Notes: generated by a model not told the origin, from the sequence alone. DNA of 64,000 nt from CAVSRC01 sp963781775 (GCA_963781775.1 CAWAHE010000004.1:17630-81629); one strand, 5' to 3'; positions 1 through 8,863 are shown, counted from the first letter of the stretch. Made by a program: numbers and translations.

Positions 1-23
1 GACCCATGAAGGCGCGCAGCCGC

Positions 24-668
24 TCAACCTTCGGATGCGGCCTCGATCACAACGTCTTCGCCGTCGAGGCGCGCGGTTATGGCCATGCGGCAGACCCGCG
101 CCAACGCGCCGGTATAATAAGGCTGCACCAGCTGCGCATCGATGCTTTCGCCGACAATGTTGCCCGGAACCATCTTCTCGAAGGCCGGCGGCACGCGAGC
201 GCTTGGGCCCACCGAGCGCAGCACGAAGCGGGCGGGATCCGCCGAGGGCACGCTCACCTTGACGGTGCCGCCGCGCGGAATAGCGGCGTTGGCGAGCAGG
301 ATCAGGTTGAGCAGCAGCTTGACGAGATTCTTGGGCATCAGGACGCGCGGCGCTTCCCACGCGAAATCCGCCTTCTCGCCCTGCATGTACCCAGTGGCGA
401 CCTTCTCGGCGTCGCCGATGTCGATCTCTGCGCCGGCCGAACCGGCCGCGCCGAAGGCCAGACGCGCGAACTGAAGCTTCGCCGAAGCCTGCCCGGCGCT
501 CCGCCGGATCAGGCCGAAGGCGAAGTCGCGCATGTCCTCGCTGTTGTCCTCGTCAAGGACCTCGAGGCCGTTGATGATGGCACCGACCGGCGAGATGATG
601 TCGTGACATACCCGACTGCACAGCAGCGCTGCCAGGTCGAGCGCCTCCAGTTCGGCCCGTTCCGTCAT
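24..668 (-). CDS. chpT: Histidine phosphotransferase ChpT
   Basis: Cytoplasmic phosphorelay protein. In alphaproteobacteria ChpT passes phosphate from the hybrid kinase CckA to CtrA and CpdR, controlling the cell cycle. The 214-residue length fits the family. The first helix carries the phosphoacceptor H22 in CHDIISPVGAI (residues 21-31), and the second half (about 100-214) resembles a degenerate histidine-kinase ATPase fold without recognisable nucleotide-binding boxes. The ATG is used because the protein begins at the usual short distance before the helical hairpin. It is divergent from the DUF1134 gene downstream on the other strand, across a 234-bp gap. Family assignment is firm; the partners are known from the family and not seen here. 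Confidence 0.93.
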   Translation of the reverse strand: MTERAELEALDLAALLCSRVCHDIISPVGAIINGLEVLDEDNSEDMRDFAFGLIRRSAGQASAKLQFARLAFGAAGSAGAEIDIGDAEKVATGYMQGEKADFAWEAPRVLMPKNLVKLLLNLILLANAAIPRGGTVKVSVPSADPARFVLRSVGPSARVPPAFEKMVPGNIVGESIDAQLVQPYYTGALARVCRMAITARLDGEDVVIEAASEG

Positions 669-902
669 GTGGTCCCTCCGACGCCCGCGCGCATTGGCGA
701 ATCATGCTCAAACCGCCAGCGAACCGGGGATACACTGGGTTCCAGCACCTGCCAACCGGCCGGCTGCCGCACCGTGCCGCCCGGTCCACGCCGACACAAA
801 GCGACTCCAATGGCGTCACGACCGCGCCTACTTTTCGTCTAGAATCAATGCGATTCGCCCGGTTTCGGACCTGCCTTCGCGGGAACTTTAAGGGAAACAG
901 AC

Positions 903-1481
903 ATGACATCGCTTCTTCGTGCCGCCGCTCTTTCGCTGGCGCTCGCCACTGGCCTCGCCGCAACCGCGGCGGGCGCGCAGGAGCAGCCGCAACAGAATAC
1001 GGCGTACACGAGCGAAGAGCTGGTCCAGGAAGGCCACACCTTCTTCGGCGGCGTGTCGGAGGGCCTGGCCAGCGTCATCGAAAGCGCGGTCAGCCAATAT
1101 GGCCTGCCCAACGGCTACGTGCTCGGCCAGGAAGGCAGCGGCGCGCTCATCGGCGGCCTGCGCTATGGCGAGGGCACGCTCTACACGCGCAATGCCGGAG
1201 AGCGAAAGGTCTACTGGCAGGGCCCCACGATCGGGGCCGACATCGGCGGCAACGGCGACCGGGTCATGATGCTGGTCTACAATCTGCCCTCGGTCGATGC
1301 CGTCTATGACCGTTTCCTGGGCGTCGCCGGCTCGGCCCACGTGATCGCCGGATTTGGCATGACGGTGCTCGGCCGCAACGGAATTTACGTGGTTCCGATC
1401 ATTTCCGGGGTTGGCGCGCGGCTTGGTGTGAATTTCGGTTACCTGAAGATAACCGCCCAACCGACCTGGAATCCCTTCTGA
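903..1481 (+). CDS. eipA: DUF1134 envelope protein, EipA family
   Basis: Exported protein of 192 residues belonging to DUF1134, the family of Brucella EipA, a periplasmic protein needed for envelope integrity. A signal peptide is visible (hydrophobic residues 5-22, likely cleavage after AAGA near residue 25). The mature part is a compact, glycine-rich beta domain with the conserved stretch YWQGPTIGADIGGNG (about 104-118) and a C-terminal VNFGYLKIT segment. A purine-rich AAGGGAAA lies just before the ATG. Divergent from chpT, so both may share the 669-902 intergenic control region. The molecular function of the family is not settled; a structural or lipid/envelope role is inferred from the known homologue. 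Confidence 0.88.
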   Translation: MTSLLRAAALSLALATGLAATAAGAQEQPQQNTAYTSEELVQEGHTFFGGVSEGLASVIESAVSQYGLPNGYVLGQEGSGALIGGLRYGEGTLYTRNAGERKVYWQGPTIGADIGGNGDRVMMLVYNLPSVDAVYDRFLGVAGSAHVIAGFGMTVLGRNGIYVVPIISGVGARLGVNFGYLKITAQPTWNPF

Positions 1482-1603
1482 TTTGCCATCCGGACACAGT
1501 TCCAGCATTTGTGACCTGGTTCATTGCCGTCCGCCGCCCAATCGCATTTAATCGCTGGTAACATGGCGCGGCCATGATCCCTCTCGTTTGACGTCGGGGG
1601 GCG

Positions 1604-3418
1604 TTGACGGGCGGGTTGGAGGGCTGGTCTTTGATCCAGGCGGTAATGTATTTCGGGCTCGGCCTGCTGGCGGCAGGCCTGCTGGTGCTGGTCGTGGCGC
1701 CGGTGGTCTGGCGGCGGGCGGTGCGTCTGCTGCGCACCCGCATCGAAGCCGGCGTGCCGATGAGCCGCTCCGAGATCGAGGCCGACAAGGACCGCATGCG
1801 GGCCGATTTCGCCATCGCCACCCGGCGGCTGGAGCAGAATATCGGCCACCTCAGCGAGAAATTCGCCGGCCAGGCGGTCGAAGTGGGCCGCAAGCAGGAC
1901 CAGATCACGGCCCTGACCGCCGCCAAGGAGGAAATGACCGCCACGATTTTCGGGCTCGACGAACGCGTTGCCAGCCTCAACGCGTCGATCAGCGAAGGCG
2001 AGGCAGCGCTCGCGGCGGCGCGTTCCGAAATCGATGTGCGCGACGGTCAGCTGGCCGAACGCGCTCGCAAGCTCGCCTCGACCGAGGCCGATCTCGATGC
2101 GAGCCGCCAGGCGACCGCCGAGCTCCGGCTGGAACTGGTCGCCCGCAATACCCAGATCGGCAATCTCGACGATCGGATCGCCTCGCTGACCGCGTCCGAG
2201 GCGGATTTGATTGCCGAGCGCGAGCGGTTGACCGCTGAACACGCAGCCGAACGCGACCGGTTGACCAGTGAACTTGCCGCGGAACGCGAGGCGCTCGCCG
2301 CCGAACGGCAGCGCGTGCAGGGTCTCGAAGCCGGACTGGGCGCCTTGCAGGTCGAGCGCACCGAGCGGCTCGCCGAGATCGAGCGCCGCGGCGACGAACT
2401 GAAGATGCTGGAGGCCGAGATCGCCGCGCTGCGCGTCCAGCACGAGGCGACGCTGGCCGAACTTTCCGACGAACGCCAGAAGATGGCCGCCGAGCGCGAA
2501 CGCGCCGAGGGCCTGGTGGCGCAGGTCACCACCCTCACGGACGAGCGCAGCCGGCAGAACGAGGAAGCCGGGCGCAAGGACGGCGAGCTTCAGTCGCTTG
2601 CCGCCGAAATCGCCCGCGAACGCGAACAGGGCGAAGCCGAACGCAACCGCGCGGAAGGATTCGCGGCCAATCTCACCAGCCTGCAGGCCGAGCACACGCG
2701 CCAGCAGGACGAGGCGGCCCGCATCTCCGACGCGTTGCAGGCGCTGTCGGCCGAGATCGAAACCGAACGCGACCGAACGACCGCCCGCGCCGCCGAGACG
2801 GCCACCGCGGCGGCGGAACGGGACCGGCTGGCGGCCGAACTCGCCAAGCGCCAGGAAGAACTGACGGCGCTCAACGCCGAATTGTTCGAGCACGTGCGCC
2901 AGGAGGAGGCGATGGAGAAGCGCCTCCACGACGCCGAGATGGCGTTCTCCGACACCAAGGCCGAACTCGTTTCTCTGCGCATCAAGCACCAGACCGACTC
3001 GATGGTCGGCAGCGGCAGCATGCGCCGGGCGACCGAAGAGCTCGAAGCCGAGAAGAAACGGGTTGCCGAACGTCTGGCGGCGCTGGAGCGCGACCATGCG
3101 GCGCTGCTCGCCGAGAACACCGAACTGCGCCGCGTCGCCGGGCCCGAATGGGAAAGCGACCGGCGCGAGAGCCAACAACTGCGCGAGCGGTTGAACGAGA
3201 TCGCCACAAACGTCGTGCGTCTGACGCAGACGATCGCCTCCGGCGACGCGGATGCGCCACGAGCGGCCGAGAGCAATGGGAACGGCAACGGCCATGGCCC
3301 CGCGCGGCAGTCGCCCCTGGCGACCCCGACGACCGCCGGCGAGCCGGTTTCAGCGAATGACGGCCAGACGCTGGCTGAGCGTCTGCGCGCCCTGCAACAC
3401 GCCGGCGTCCGCCACTAG
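1604..3418 (+). CDS. Membrane-anchored long coiled-coil protein
   Basis: Protein of 604 residues if read from the TTG at 1604 (an ATG 14 codons later is an alternative). Residues about 10-35 form one transmembrane segment, followed by a basic WRRAVRLLRTR stop-transfer stretch. Residues about 50-540 are almost entirely heptad-type, rich in Glu, Ala, Arg, Leu and Gln, with repeated EAE/AERER units, so a very long parallel coiled coil on the cytoplasmic side is expected. The C-terminal 50 residues are low-complexity and disordered (NGNGNGHG). No enzymatic domain is visible. Similar hypothetical proteins are common in Hyphomicrobiales; function unknown, possibly a scaffold at the membrane. Confidence 0.82.
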   Translation: MTGGLEGWSLIQAVMYFGLGLLAAGLLVLVVAPVVWRRAVRLLRTRIEAGVPMSRSEIEADKDRMRADFAIATRRLEQNIGHLSEKFAGQAVEVGRKQDQITALTAAKEEMTATIFGLDERVASLNASISEGEAALAAARSEIDVRDGQLAERARKLASTEADLDASRQATAELRLELVARNTQIGNLDDRIASLTASEADLIAERERLTAEHAAERDRLTSELAAEREALAAERQRVQGLEAGLGALQVERTERLAEIERRGDELKMLEAEIAALRVQHEATLAELSDERQKMAAERERAEGLVAQVTTLTDERSRQNEEAGRKDGELQSLAAEIAREREQGEAERNRAEGFAANLTSLQAEHTRQQDEAARISDALQALSAEIETERDRTTARAAETATAAAERDRLAAELAKRQEELTALNAELFEHVRQEEAMEKRLHDAEMAFSDTKAELVSLRIKHQTDSMVGSGSMRRATEELEAEKKRVAERLAALERDHAALLAENTELRRVAGPEWESDRRESQQLRERLNEIATNVVRLTQTIASGDADAPRAAESNGNGNGHGPARQSPLATPTTAGEPVSANDGQTLAERLRALQHAGVRH

Positions 3419-3443
3419 CGCACCCCGGCCGGCGACCTCCAGC

Positions 3444-4250
3444 CTACTTGATCGTCGGATCCATCCAGCGTCCGCGAGTCTTTTCGCCGATCATGCAGTC
3501 GATCCGCGGCGCCGGCCGAAAAGGCTCGGCGGCCGGCATCAGACGGGGCGGCAGACCGGCGATCTCCAGCACCAGCTTGCGACGGATCGCCTTCTCGAAG
3601 CCCGCGGGATCATCGACGGTGATCATGAAGGCGCCCGGACCGCCGATGACGCAATCCTCGTAGTAGACGTCGAGATTGGGAATATTGATTCCGCCGAAAT
3701 AACTGCTGGTCTTGAGCACGACGGGCAGGCCGTTGATGGTGATGCCCTGCTCGATGACCTGATCGCGCATGGGCACGACCGGCAGACCCATGTTGTTCGG
3801 CCCGTCGCCTGAAACGTCGATCGCCTGCCGCAAGCCGCGCGCACCGCTCGACTGGAATAGCCGGGCCGCGCCGATCAATCCGCCCGAAATCGACGTGCCG
3901 GTCTCGCGCATGATCGGCGCCTTCTCCAGCAGCGCCGCAAACACCCCGGCGTCTTCGCGACCGCCGATGGTCATCCACGGCACGAGCACCTGCTGATAGC
4001 TCGGTCCGGCCCATTCCATGTAGGTGACCGCGATGCGGCCGACGGCGCCCGAGGCAATCGCCTGGAGCACCTCGGGATGGCGGAAGGCATTGACGTAGCC
4101 GTCGCGCTGCAACTGCTGCTCGTCGTAGTCCATCGAGCGTGAGACATCGACGGCAAGAACGAGCTCCAGATCAACATCGACCTGGGCCATTGCCGGACCT
4201 GCAAGACTGATGAAACCCAAAGCGGACAAGAGACTGTAAAAACGGCGCAT
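3444..4250 (-). CDS. DUF1194 VWA-fold exported protein
   Basis: Secreted protein of 268 residues. A cleavable signal peptide ends near AMA (residue 22). The first strand of a von Willebrand A-like fold carries a MIDAS metal-binding motif DVSRS (D35, S37, S39), followed by the family pattern of a conserved threonine region (RETGTSISGGL) and DVSGDGPNN, which matches DUF1194. Proteins of this family are periplasmic or secreted with no established activity; metal-dependent protein binding is the likely role by analogy to other VWA domains. It is convergent with the coiled-coil gene (25-bp gap) and divergent from the RraA-family gene. Confidence 0.88.
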   Translation of the reverse strand: MRRFYSLLSALGFISLAGPAMAQVDVDLELVLAVDVSRSMDYDEQQLQRDGYVNAFRHPEVLQAIASGAVGRIAVTYMEWAGPSYQQVLVPWMTIGGREDAGVFAALLEKAPIMRETGTSISGGLIGAARLFQSSGARGLRQAIDVSGDGPNNMGLPVVPMRDQVIEQGITINGLPVVLKTSSYFGGINIPNLDVYYEDCVIGGPGAFMITVDDPAGFEKAIRRKLVLEIAGLPPRLMPAAEPFRPAPRIDCMIGEKTRGRWMDPTIK

Positions 4251-4425
4251 GGCCGGCCTCCGGCGCCCCCGTCATCGACTCCCCGCTTGAGTGGATGGTA
4301 TCCGGCCGAAGCAGCCGGTCAAACGGTTTTCCGGACCGGTTACCCGCGCGCGGCCGCCACAAACCGGATACACTGGACGGGACCCGCCGGAAGCGCGGGA
4401 ATCCCGCCCGAGAGGAAACTACAAC

Positions 4426-5154
4426 GTGCCTGATACCGATATGGAACAGTCGCTCCGCGACCTGCTGGCGACCGTCAGCACCAACACCATCTCCGCCCTG
4501 CTCATGCACAATGCGCACATGTGGACGCGCACAGTGAACGGCGTGCGCCCCGTCAGCCCCGCTCACTGCCGTTTCGTCGGGCCGGCCTTCACCGTGCGCT
4601 GCGTGCCGATCCGCGAGGATCTGGAGCGGACCGCCAGCATGGCCAATCCGGGCAGTCCGCTGCACGGCACGATCGACACGATTCCGGCAGGCAGTGTTGT
4701 CGTCTACGACATGGGCGGCGAGACGCGTTGCGGCGCGATGGGCGACGTCATGATTTCGGTGATGAAGGCGCGCGGCGTCGCCGGCGTCGTTGCCGACGGC
4801 GCCATGCGCGATGGCGCGGCGATCGCCGAGATCGGCCTGCCCGTCGTCTGCGCCGGCATCGCCCCGCCGCCGATCGGCCACTCGCTCTATACGGCCGGAG
4901 TCCAGGAAGTGATCGGCTGCGGCGGCGTGATGGTGCACCCCGGCGACATCGTCGTCGGTGACCCGGACGGCGTGGTCGTCATCCCTCGCGCATTGGCTGG
5001 CGACATCGCCCGGACGGGCGCCGAGAAGGAAGAAGTGGAAGCCTGGATCAGGTCGCGCACCGACAAGGGCGCGCCAGCGACCGGGCTTTACCCACCCAAC
5101 GACGCGGTCGTGGCCGAATTCAAGCGCTGGCGCGACGCCGGCGGCAAGCTCTGA
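4426..5154 (+). CDS. RraA-family lyase/aldolase-like protein
   Basis: 242-residue cytoplasmic protein of the RraA/HMG aldolase fold. The fold covers 4-hydroxy-4-methyl-2-oxoglutarate aldolases, oxaloacetate decarboxylases and the RNase E inhibitor RraA. The divalent-metal and substrate motif is present: GDVMISVMKARG followed by VVADGAMRD, whose final Arg-Asp pair binds the oxo-acid and metal in characterised members. I start at the GTG because AGAGGAAA lies about 8 bases upstream; the frame stays open further upstream, but that stretch reads as non-coding sequence. Substrate unknown; it differs clearly from the galC copy at 56.7 kb. The label 'demethylmenaquinone methyltransferase' sometimes used for this family is misleading. 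Confidence 0.85.
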   Translation: MPDTDMEQSLRDLLATVSTNTISALLMHNAHMWTRTVNGVRPVSPAHCRFVGPAFTVRCVPIREDLERTASMANPGSPLHGTIDTIPAGSVVVYDMGGETRCGAMGDVMISVMKARGVAGVVADGAMRDGAAIAEIGLPVVCAGIAPPPIGHSLYTAGVQEVIGCGGVMVHPGDIVVGDPDGVVVIPRALAGDIARTGAEKEEVEAWIRSRTDKGAPATGLYPPNDAVVAEFKRWRDAGGKL

Positions 5155-5221
5155 CGGACGCCCGCACAGCAACAGAAGGATCGGCGGCGCCACCGGGCCG
5201 GCCCCCTGAGCGGAGCCGCCG

Positions 5222-5728
5222 TTACCTTCCGATCTTGGCGGATGAACCGGACGGCGGCTCATCCTTCACGGCATCCGCGAACTTCCGCAGGAGCCGCACA
5301 AACTCATCGATCTCGCGCGCGTTCCAAGTCACGAAGATGGCTCGGCCGATGCGCTCGCGCGCGCCGTCAACAAGGTCGGTCATCGCTTTGCCTTTTGCGG
5401 TCACAACGGCTTCCCGCACGCGCCGATCGGCGCCGCTCCCTCGCCGCTTCACCAGACCGAAGTTTTCCAGCTTGGCGACCTGACGGCTGACGGTGGTGTA
5501 ATCGCGCCCGACTCGCTCAGCGAGATCGACGACGCCTATCGGCTCGAACCGTTCGATCCCGACAAGCAGCGGGAAGAGCGCACGATCGAGCGGAACGCCC
5601 GCCTCTCTGATGAGCGCCTCATCGCGACGCGGCCGGTTCATCACGCTGACGATATCGAGCAAGGCCACATGCAGCGCACGCAGCCCTTCTCTCATATGTG
5701 TATTTTGCACATTCTTTCTTGACGCCAT
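5222..5728 (-). CDS. MarR-family transcriptional repressor
   Basis: 168-residue winged-helix regulator. Helices 1-2 precede the recognition segment VVDLAERVGRDYTTVSRQVAKLENFGLVKR (about 67-96, motif split over the helix-turn-helix) and a wing with the typical GSGADRRVREA sequence. The ATG at 5728 is chosen because AAGGGGG sits five bases upstream; a GTG one codon earlier is too close to it. The gene is divergent from a quinone-oxidoreductase-like gene. Two inverted repeats of identical design lie in the shared region and over the first codons, so autorepression and repression of the oxidoreductase are likely. MarR proteins usually respond to phenolic or oxidant ligands; the ligand here is unknown. 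Confidence 0.9.
   Translation of the reverse strand: MASRKNVQNTHMREGLRALHVALLDIVSVMNRPRRDEALIREAGVPLDRALFPLLVGIERFEPIGVVDLAERVGRDYTTVSRQVAKLENFGLVKRRGSGADRRVREAVVTAKGKAMTDLVDGARERIGRAIFVTWNAREIDEFVRLLRKFADAVKDEPPSGSSAKIGR
5696..5712. promoter_or_regulatory. Second MarR-type half-palindrome inside marR
   Basis: ATGTG-TATTTTG-CACAT, the same 5-7-5 architecture as the core of the large palindrome, with centres 47 bp apart. It falls within the first codons of the marR reading frame, so a repressor dimer here could block elongation or cooperate with the upstream site. Confidence 0.5.
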
Positions 5729-5734
5729 CACCGC

Positions 5735-5767
5735 CCCCTTATATGTGCATTATACACATATAAGGGG
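5735..5767. promoter_or_regulatory. Palindromic operator of the MarR regulator
   Basis: Perfect inverted repeat with 13-base arms (CCCCTTATATGTG and its complement) around a 7-base AT-rich centre CATTATA. Its core ATGTG-N7-CACAT is repeated at 5696-5712. It overlaps the marR ribosome-binding site and lies 22 bp before the oxidoreductase start, the usual place for a MarR operator controlling both directions. The symmetry is seen directly; binding by this MarR protein is inference. Confidence 0.7.
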
Positions 5768-5788
5768 AAAGCCGGAAGGATCGCCGTC

Positions 5789-6753
5789 ATGAAGGCCGCC
5801 ATCGTTCGAAGCGCCGGACAAGCGCCCGTATACGGGGACTTTGCCGAACCGGCGCCGTCCGAGGGCGAGACACGGGTGACGGTCGCGGCGGCGGCAATCA
5901 GTCCCGTCGCCCGGAGCCGCGCTTCCGGCGCGCACTACAGCGCATCGGGCCAATTCCCCTTTGTAGCCGGCATAGACGGTGTCGGGCGGCGCGATGACGG
6001 CAGCCGGATCTATTTTTTCCTGCCGACTCCACCTTACGGCAGCATGGCGGAGCGGGCCGTCGTGCCGGCCGAGCAGTGCGTACCCGTGCCCGACGAGCTC
6101 GATGACGTGACGGCAGCGGCGATCGCCAATCCCGGCATGTCGTCCTGGGCGGCCTTTACGAGCGCGCCCGGCTCAAGGCCGGGGAAACCATTCTGGTCAA
6201 TGGCGCAACCGGCGCGGCAGGCCGGCTCGCGGTGCAGATCGGCAGGCACCTTGGAGCCAAGAAGATCATTGCGACCGGCCGCGATGCCGAAGCCCTGCGC
6301 GCCGTCGCCGACCTTGGCGCCGACGTGACGATCCCGCTGGTCGATGACGAAAAGGCTCTGGAGGTCAGCTTCCGGGAACAGTTCGCCGACGGCGTCGATG
6401 TCGTTATCGACTATCTGTGGGGGAAAAGCGCCGAGCACCTGCTCATCGCCGCCGCTAAAGCCGGGGTGGATGCCGTGGCCATCCGCTTTGTCCAGATTGG
6501 CTCAGCAGGCGGGTTGGACATAACGCTGCCGAGCGCCGTGCTGCGCGCATCGGCGATCGAGCTGATGGGCAGCGGCATCGGCAGCATCCCGCTCGACCGG
6601 TTCATCAACGCCATCGGCGAATTGTTGCGCGCGACCTTGCCGGGCGGTTTCCGGATCGCCGCCAGCCCGATCCCGCTGTCGGAGGTCGATCGGGCGTGGC
6701 TCAGGCAAGGCCCCGACCGCACCGTATTTACAATGGACGAGCGCAAAACCTGA
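5789..6753 (+). pseudogene. Quinone oxidoreductase-like MDR protein, frameshifted
   Basis: Zinc-free medium-chain dehydrogenase/reductase of the quinone oxidoreductase type, predicted to use NADPH. The first frame gives the N-terminal catalytic domain (from MKAAIVRSAG to GMSSWAAF). The rest continues in another frame: LKAGETILVNGATGAAGRLA contains the nucleotide-binding GATGAAG motif, then runs to the normal C-terminus at 6753. A single missing base near 6153-6154 (in GGCGGCCTTT) explains the shift; restoring it gives one continuous protein of about 321 residues. Ribosome-binding site AAGGA precedes the ATG. The operator position suggests it is the target of the divergent MarR repressor. Whether the break is real or a sequencing error cannot be told from the sequence. 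Confidence 0.82.
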
Positions 6754-6818
6754 GTGCCGGTTGCCGAAGCCGGCTCAGCATGACACCATCGCTTCGGGCG
6801 AAATCGAGCATTGGACCC

Positions 6819-7844
6819 ATGCCGCGCAAGTTTGCCTGGGCTTCACTGCCCGACGAACAGCTTCTCCAGTTGCGCCTCAAGGACCTCGGGGTCCGCATCG
6901 AGGGCACCTGGCTTGAGGGCTGTCTGGAGCGCCTGGACGACGAACTCGAGCAGCACTCCATCGGAATCCGCCCGCACTACTGGCTTTCCGACGAATGGTT
7001 CAGCCCCGACACGACGCCCGGCATCGCGATTCCCTTCTACCTCGCCCACCCCCGCCTGATGCGCCTGGAGCGCAAGCAGATCCTGGAGGTGGATGGCGGC
7101 AGTCCGCAGCAGTGCCTGCGCATCCTGCGCCACGAGGCCGGCCACGTCGTCCAGCACGCCTACCGCCTGTCGCGCCGCCGCCGCTGGCAGCAGCTCTTCG
7201 GCCGCTCGTCGACGCGCTACCCATCGTACTACCGGCCCAATCCATCCAGCCGCAATCACGTCCAGCATCTGCGCCTTTGGTATGCGCAGAGCCATCCCGA
7301 CGAGGACTTCGCCGAGACGTTCGCGGTGTGGCTCAGCCCGCGCTCGAACTGGCGCAAGCGTTATGCCGGCTGGCCGGCGATGAAGAAGCTCGAATATGTC
7401 GATGAGCTGATGGCCGAGATCGCCGGCGAGAGGCCCGTACTCACCCGGCGCACGCTCGTCGACCCGCTCAGCCGCAATTCGCGAACGCTCGCCGAATACT
7501 ACGAGCGCAAGCAGGCGAGCTACCTGGTCAAGCCGCCACAGACCTATGATCGCGACCTGCGCCGCCTGTTCTCCGACGATCCCGCAGACGCCAACGCCCC
7601 GGCGGCCTCAACTTTTCTCCGCCATAACCGCGCCAAAATCAGGCAGATCGTGTCCAAATGGACGGGTGAACACCAGTTAACGCTGGATTCGCTACTCAAT
7701 GACATGATCGTGAGATGCCGCGAACTCAAACTGCGCGCCGTCGGGCCCGAGAAACAACTGAGACTGGACTTCACGGTGCTGTTCACCGCGAAGACCGTTC
7801 TGTCGCTCTACGGAACCGGCCGACGGAAATGGTTCGCACTGTGA
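6819..7844 (+). CDS. Putative zinc-binding metallopeptidase
   Basis: 341 residues from the ATG at 6819 (an in-frame ATG at 6780 is possible). It has a gluzincin-type site: HEAGH (H105, E106, H109) in RILRHEAGHVVQHAY, and a downstream DEDFAETFA with E166 as the probable third zinc ligand. The same DxAETxA motif occurs in the second metallopeptidase of this window (13.2 kb), so both belong to one superfamily. No signal peptide, so cytoplasmic. It overlaps the following ATP-grasp gene by 16 bases, which implies translational coupling and a shared pathway, probably making or trimming a peptide-like bond. Substrate unknown. Confidence 0.82.
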   Translation: MPRKFAWASLPDEQLLQLRLKDLGVRIEGTWLEGCLERLDDELEQHSIGIRPHYWLSDEWFSPDTTPGIAIPFYLAHPRLMRLERKQILEVDGGSPQQCLRILRHEAGHVVQHAYRLSRRRRWQQLFGRSSTRYPSYYRPNPSSRNHVQHLRLWYAQSHPDEDFAETFAVWLSPRSNWRKRYAGWPAMKKLEYVDELMAEIAGERPVLTRRTLVDPLSRNSRTLAEYYERKQASYLVKPPQTYDRDLRRLFSDDPADANAPAASTFLRHNRAKIRQIVSKWTGEHQLTLDSLLNDMIVRCRELKLRAVGPEKQLRLDFTVLFTAKTVLSLYGTGRRKWFAL

Positions 7845-8863
7845 AGCCTCTGCGCGTTCTGGTTCTCCTGCATCCCGACCTCATGCCGCCCGCCACCTCG
7901 GAGGGTTACAGCGAGCAGGAGATCAACGTCTGGAAGACCGAATACGACATCCTCAAGACGTTGCGCGCCCGCGGGCACGAGGCGCGCGCGCTTGGCGTGC
8001 AGAACGAGTTGCAGCCGATCCGCGACGAAGTCGAGAACTGGAAACCCGACATCGTCTTCAACCTGCTCGAACAGTTCCACGGCGAGACCGCCTACGACCA
8101 GAACGTCGCCAGCTACCTGGAGCTGCTGCGCGTGCCCTACACCGGCTGCAATCCGCGTGGCCTGATGCTGGCGCGCGGCAAGGACCTCTCCAAGCAGCTT
8201 CTCTCCTATCACCGCATTCCGGTGCCGGCCTTCGCCGTCTTTCCGATGCGCCGCAAGGTCATGCGCCCGAAGCGGCTGGCCTTCCCGCTGATCGTCAAGA
8301 GCCTGAGCAAGGATGCCTCGGAGGGCATTGCCCAGGCGTCGGTGGTCAACAGCGACGAGAAGCTGGTCGAGCGCGTGGCCTTCATCCACGACCGCCTCGG
8401 CACGGCGGCGATCGCCGAGCAATATATCGAGGGTCGTGAGATCTATGTCGGCGTTCTCGGCGGCGATCGGCTGCGCGTGCTGCCGGTGTGGGAACTGGAA
8501 TTCGGTTCGCTCGCCCCAGGCGCGCTGCCCATCGCCACCGAGCGCATCAAGCACGATACCGACTTTCAGGAGCGCCGTGGCATCGAGCAGGGCCCGGCGC
8601 AGAACCTGACGCCCGAACTCAGCGCCTATATTCGCCGGCTGGCGAAGCGCATCTGCCGTGCCCTGGAATTGGACGGCTACGCTCGCGTCGACTTCCGCCT
8701 GACGCCAGACGGCGTGCCCTATTTCCTGGAGGCCAATCCCAATCCGGAGATCGCCGAGAACCAGGAATTCGCCCAGGCCGCGCTCTACGACGGCACGTCG
8801 TATCCCGAATTGATCGACAAGATCCTCGCCCTCGGCATTCGCCGCGCCAAGGTGATGGGCTGA
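7829..8863 (+). CDS. ATP-grasp ligase, D-Ala-D-Ala ligase-like
   Basis: Cytoplasmic carboxylate-amine ligase of 344 residues. It shows an N-terminal Rossmann-like part (KPLRVLVLLHPDLM), a central lysine-containing ATP-binding strand (FPLIVKSLSKDASEGI), the adenine-loop segment EQYIEGREIYVGVLG, and the metal-binding C-terminal strand ARVDFRLTPDG followed by YFLEANPNPEI, whose Asp, Glu and Asn hold two magnesium ions. The start overlaps the metallopeptidase stop; a GTG at 7841 is an alternative. It is too divergent, and too far from murein genes, to be the housekeeping Ddl. Paired with the peptidase, it probably ligates an amino acid or small amine to a peptide or metabolite. Confidence 0.85.
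   Translation: MVRTVKPLRVLVLLHPDLMPPATSEGYSEQEINVWKTEYDILKTLRARGHEARALGVQNELQPIRDEVENWKPDIVFNLLEQFHGETAYDQNVASYLELLRVPYTGCNPRGLMLARGKDLSKQLLSYHRIPVPAFAVFPMRRKVMRPKRLAFPLIVKSLSKDASEGIAQASVVNSDEKLVERVAFIHDRLGTAAIAEQYIEGREIYVGVLGGDRLRVLPVWELEFGSLAPGALPIATERIKHDTDFQERRGIEQGPAQNLTPELSAYIRRLAKRICRALELDGYARVDFRLTPDGVPYFLEANPNPEIAENQEFAQAALYDGTSYPELIDKILALGIRRAKVMG

Noticed and set aside
1439..3295. 618-codon minus-strand frame
   Set aside because: Mirror of the coiled-coil gene; repetitive Gly/Arg composition produced by the heptad codons of the real gene.
4426..5154. Second galC for the gallate pathway
   Set aside because: Same fold, but it lacks the LigK/ProA signature stretches and is far from the other gal genes; kept as a generic RraA-family protein.
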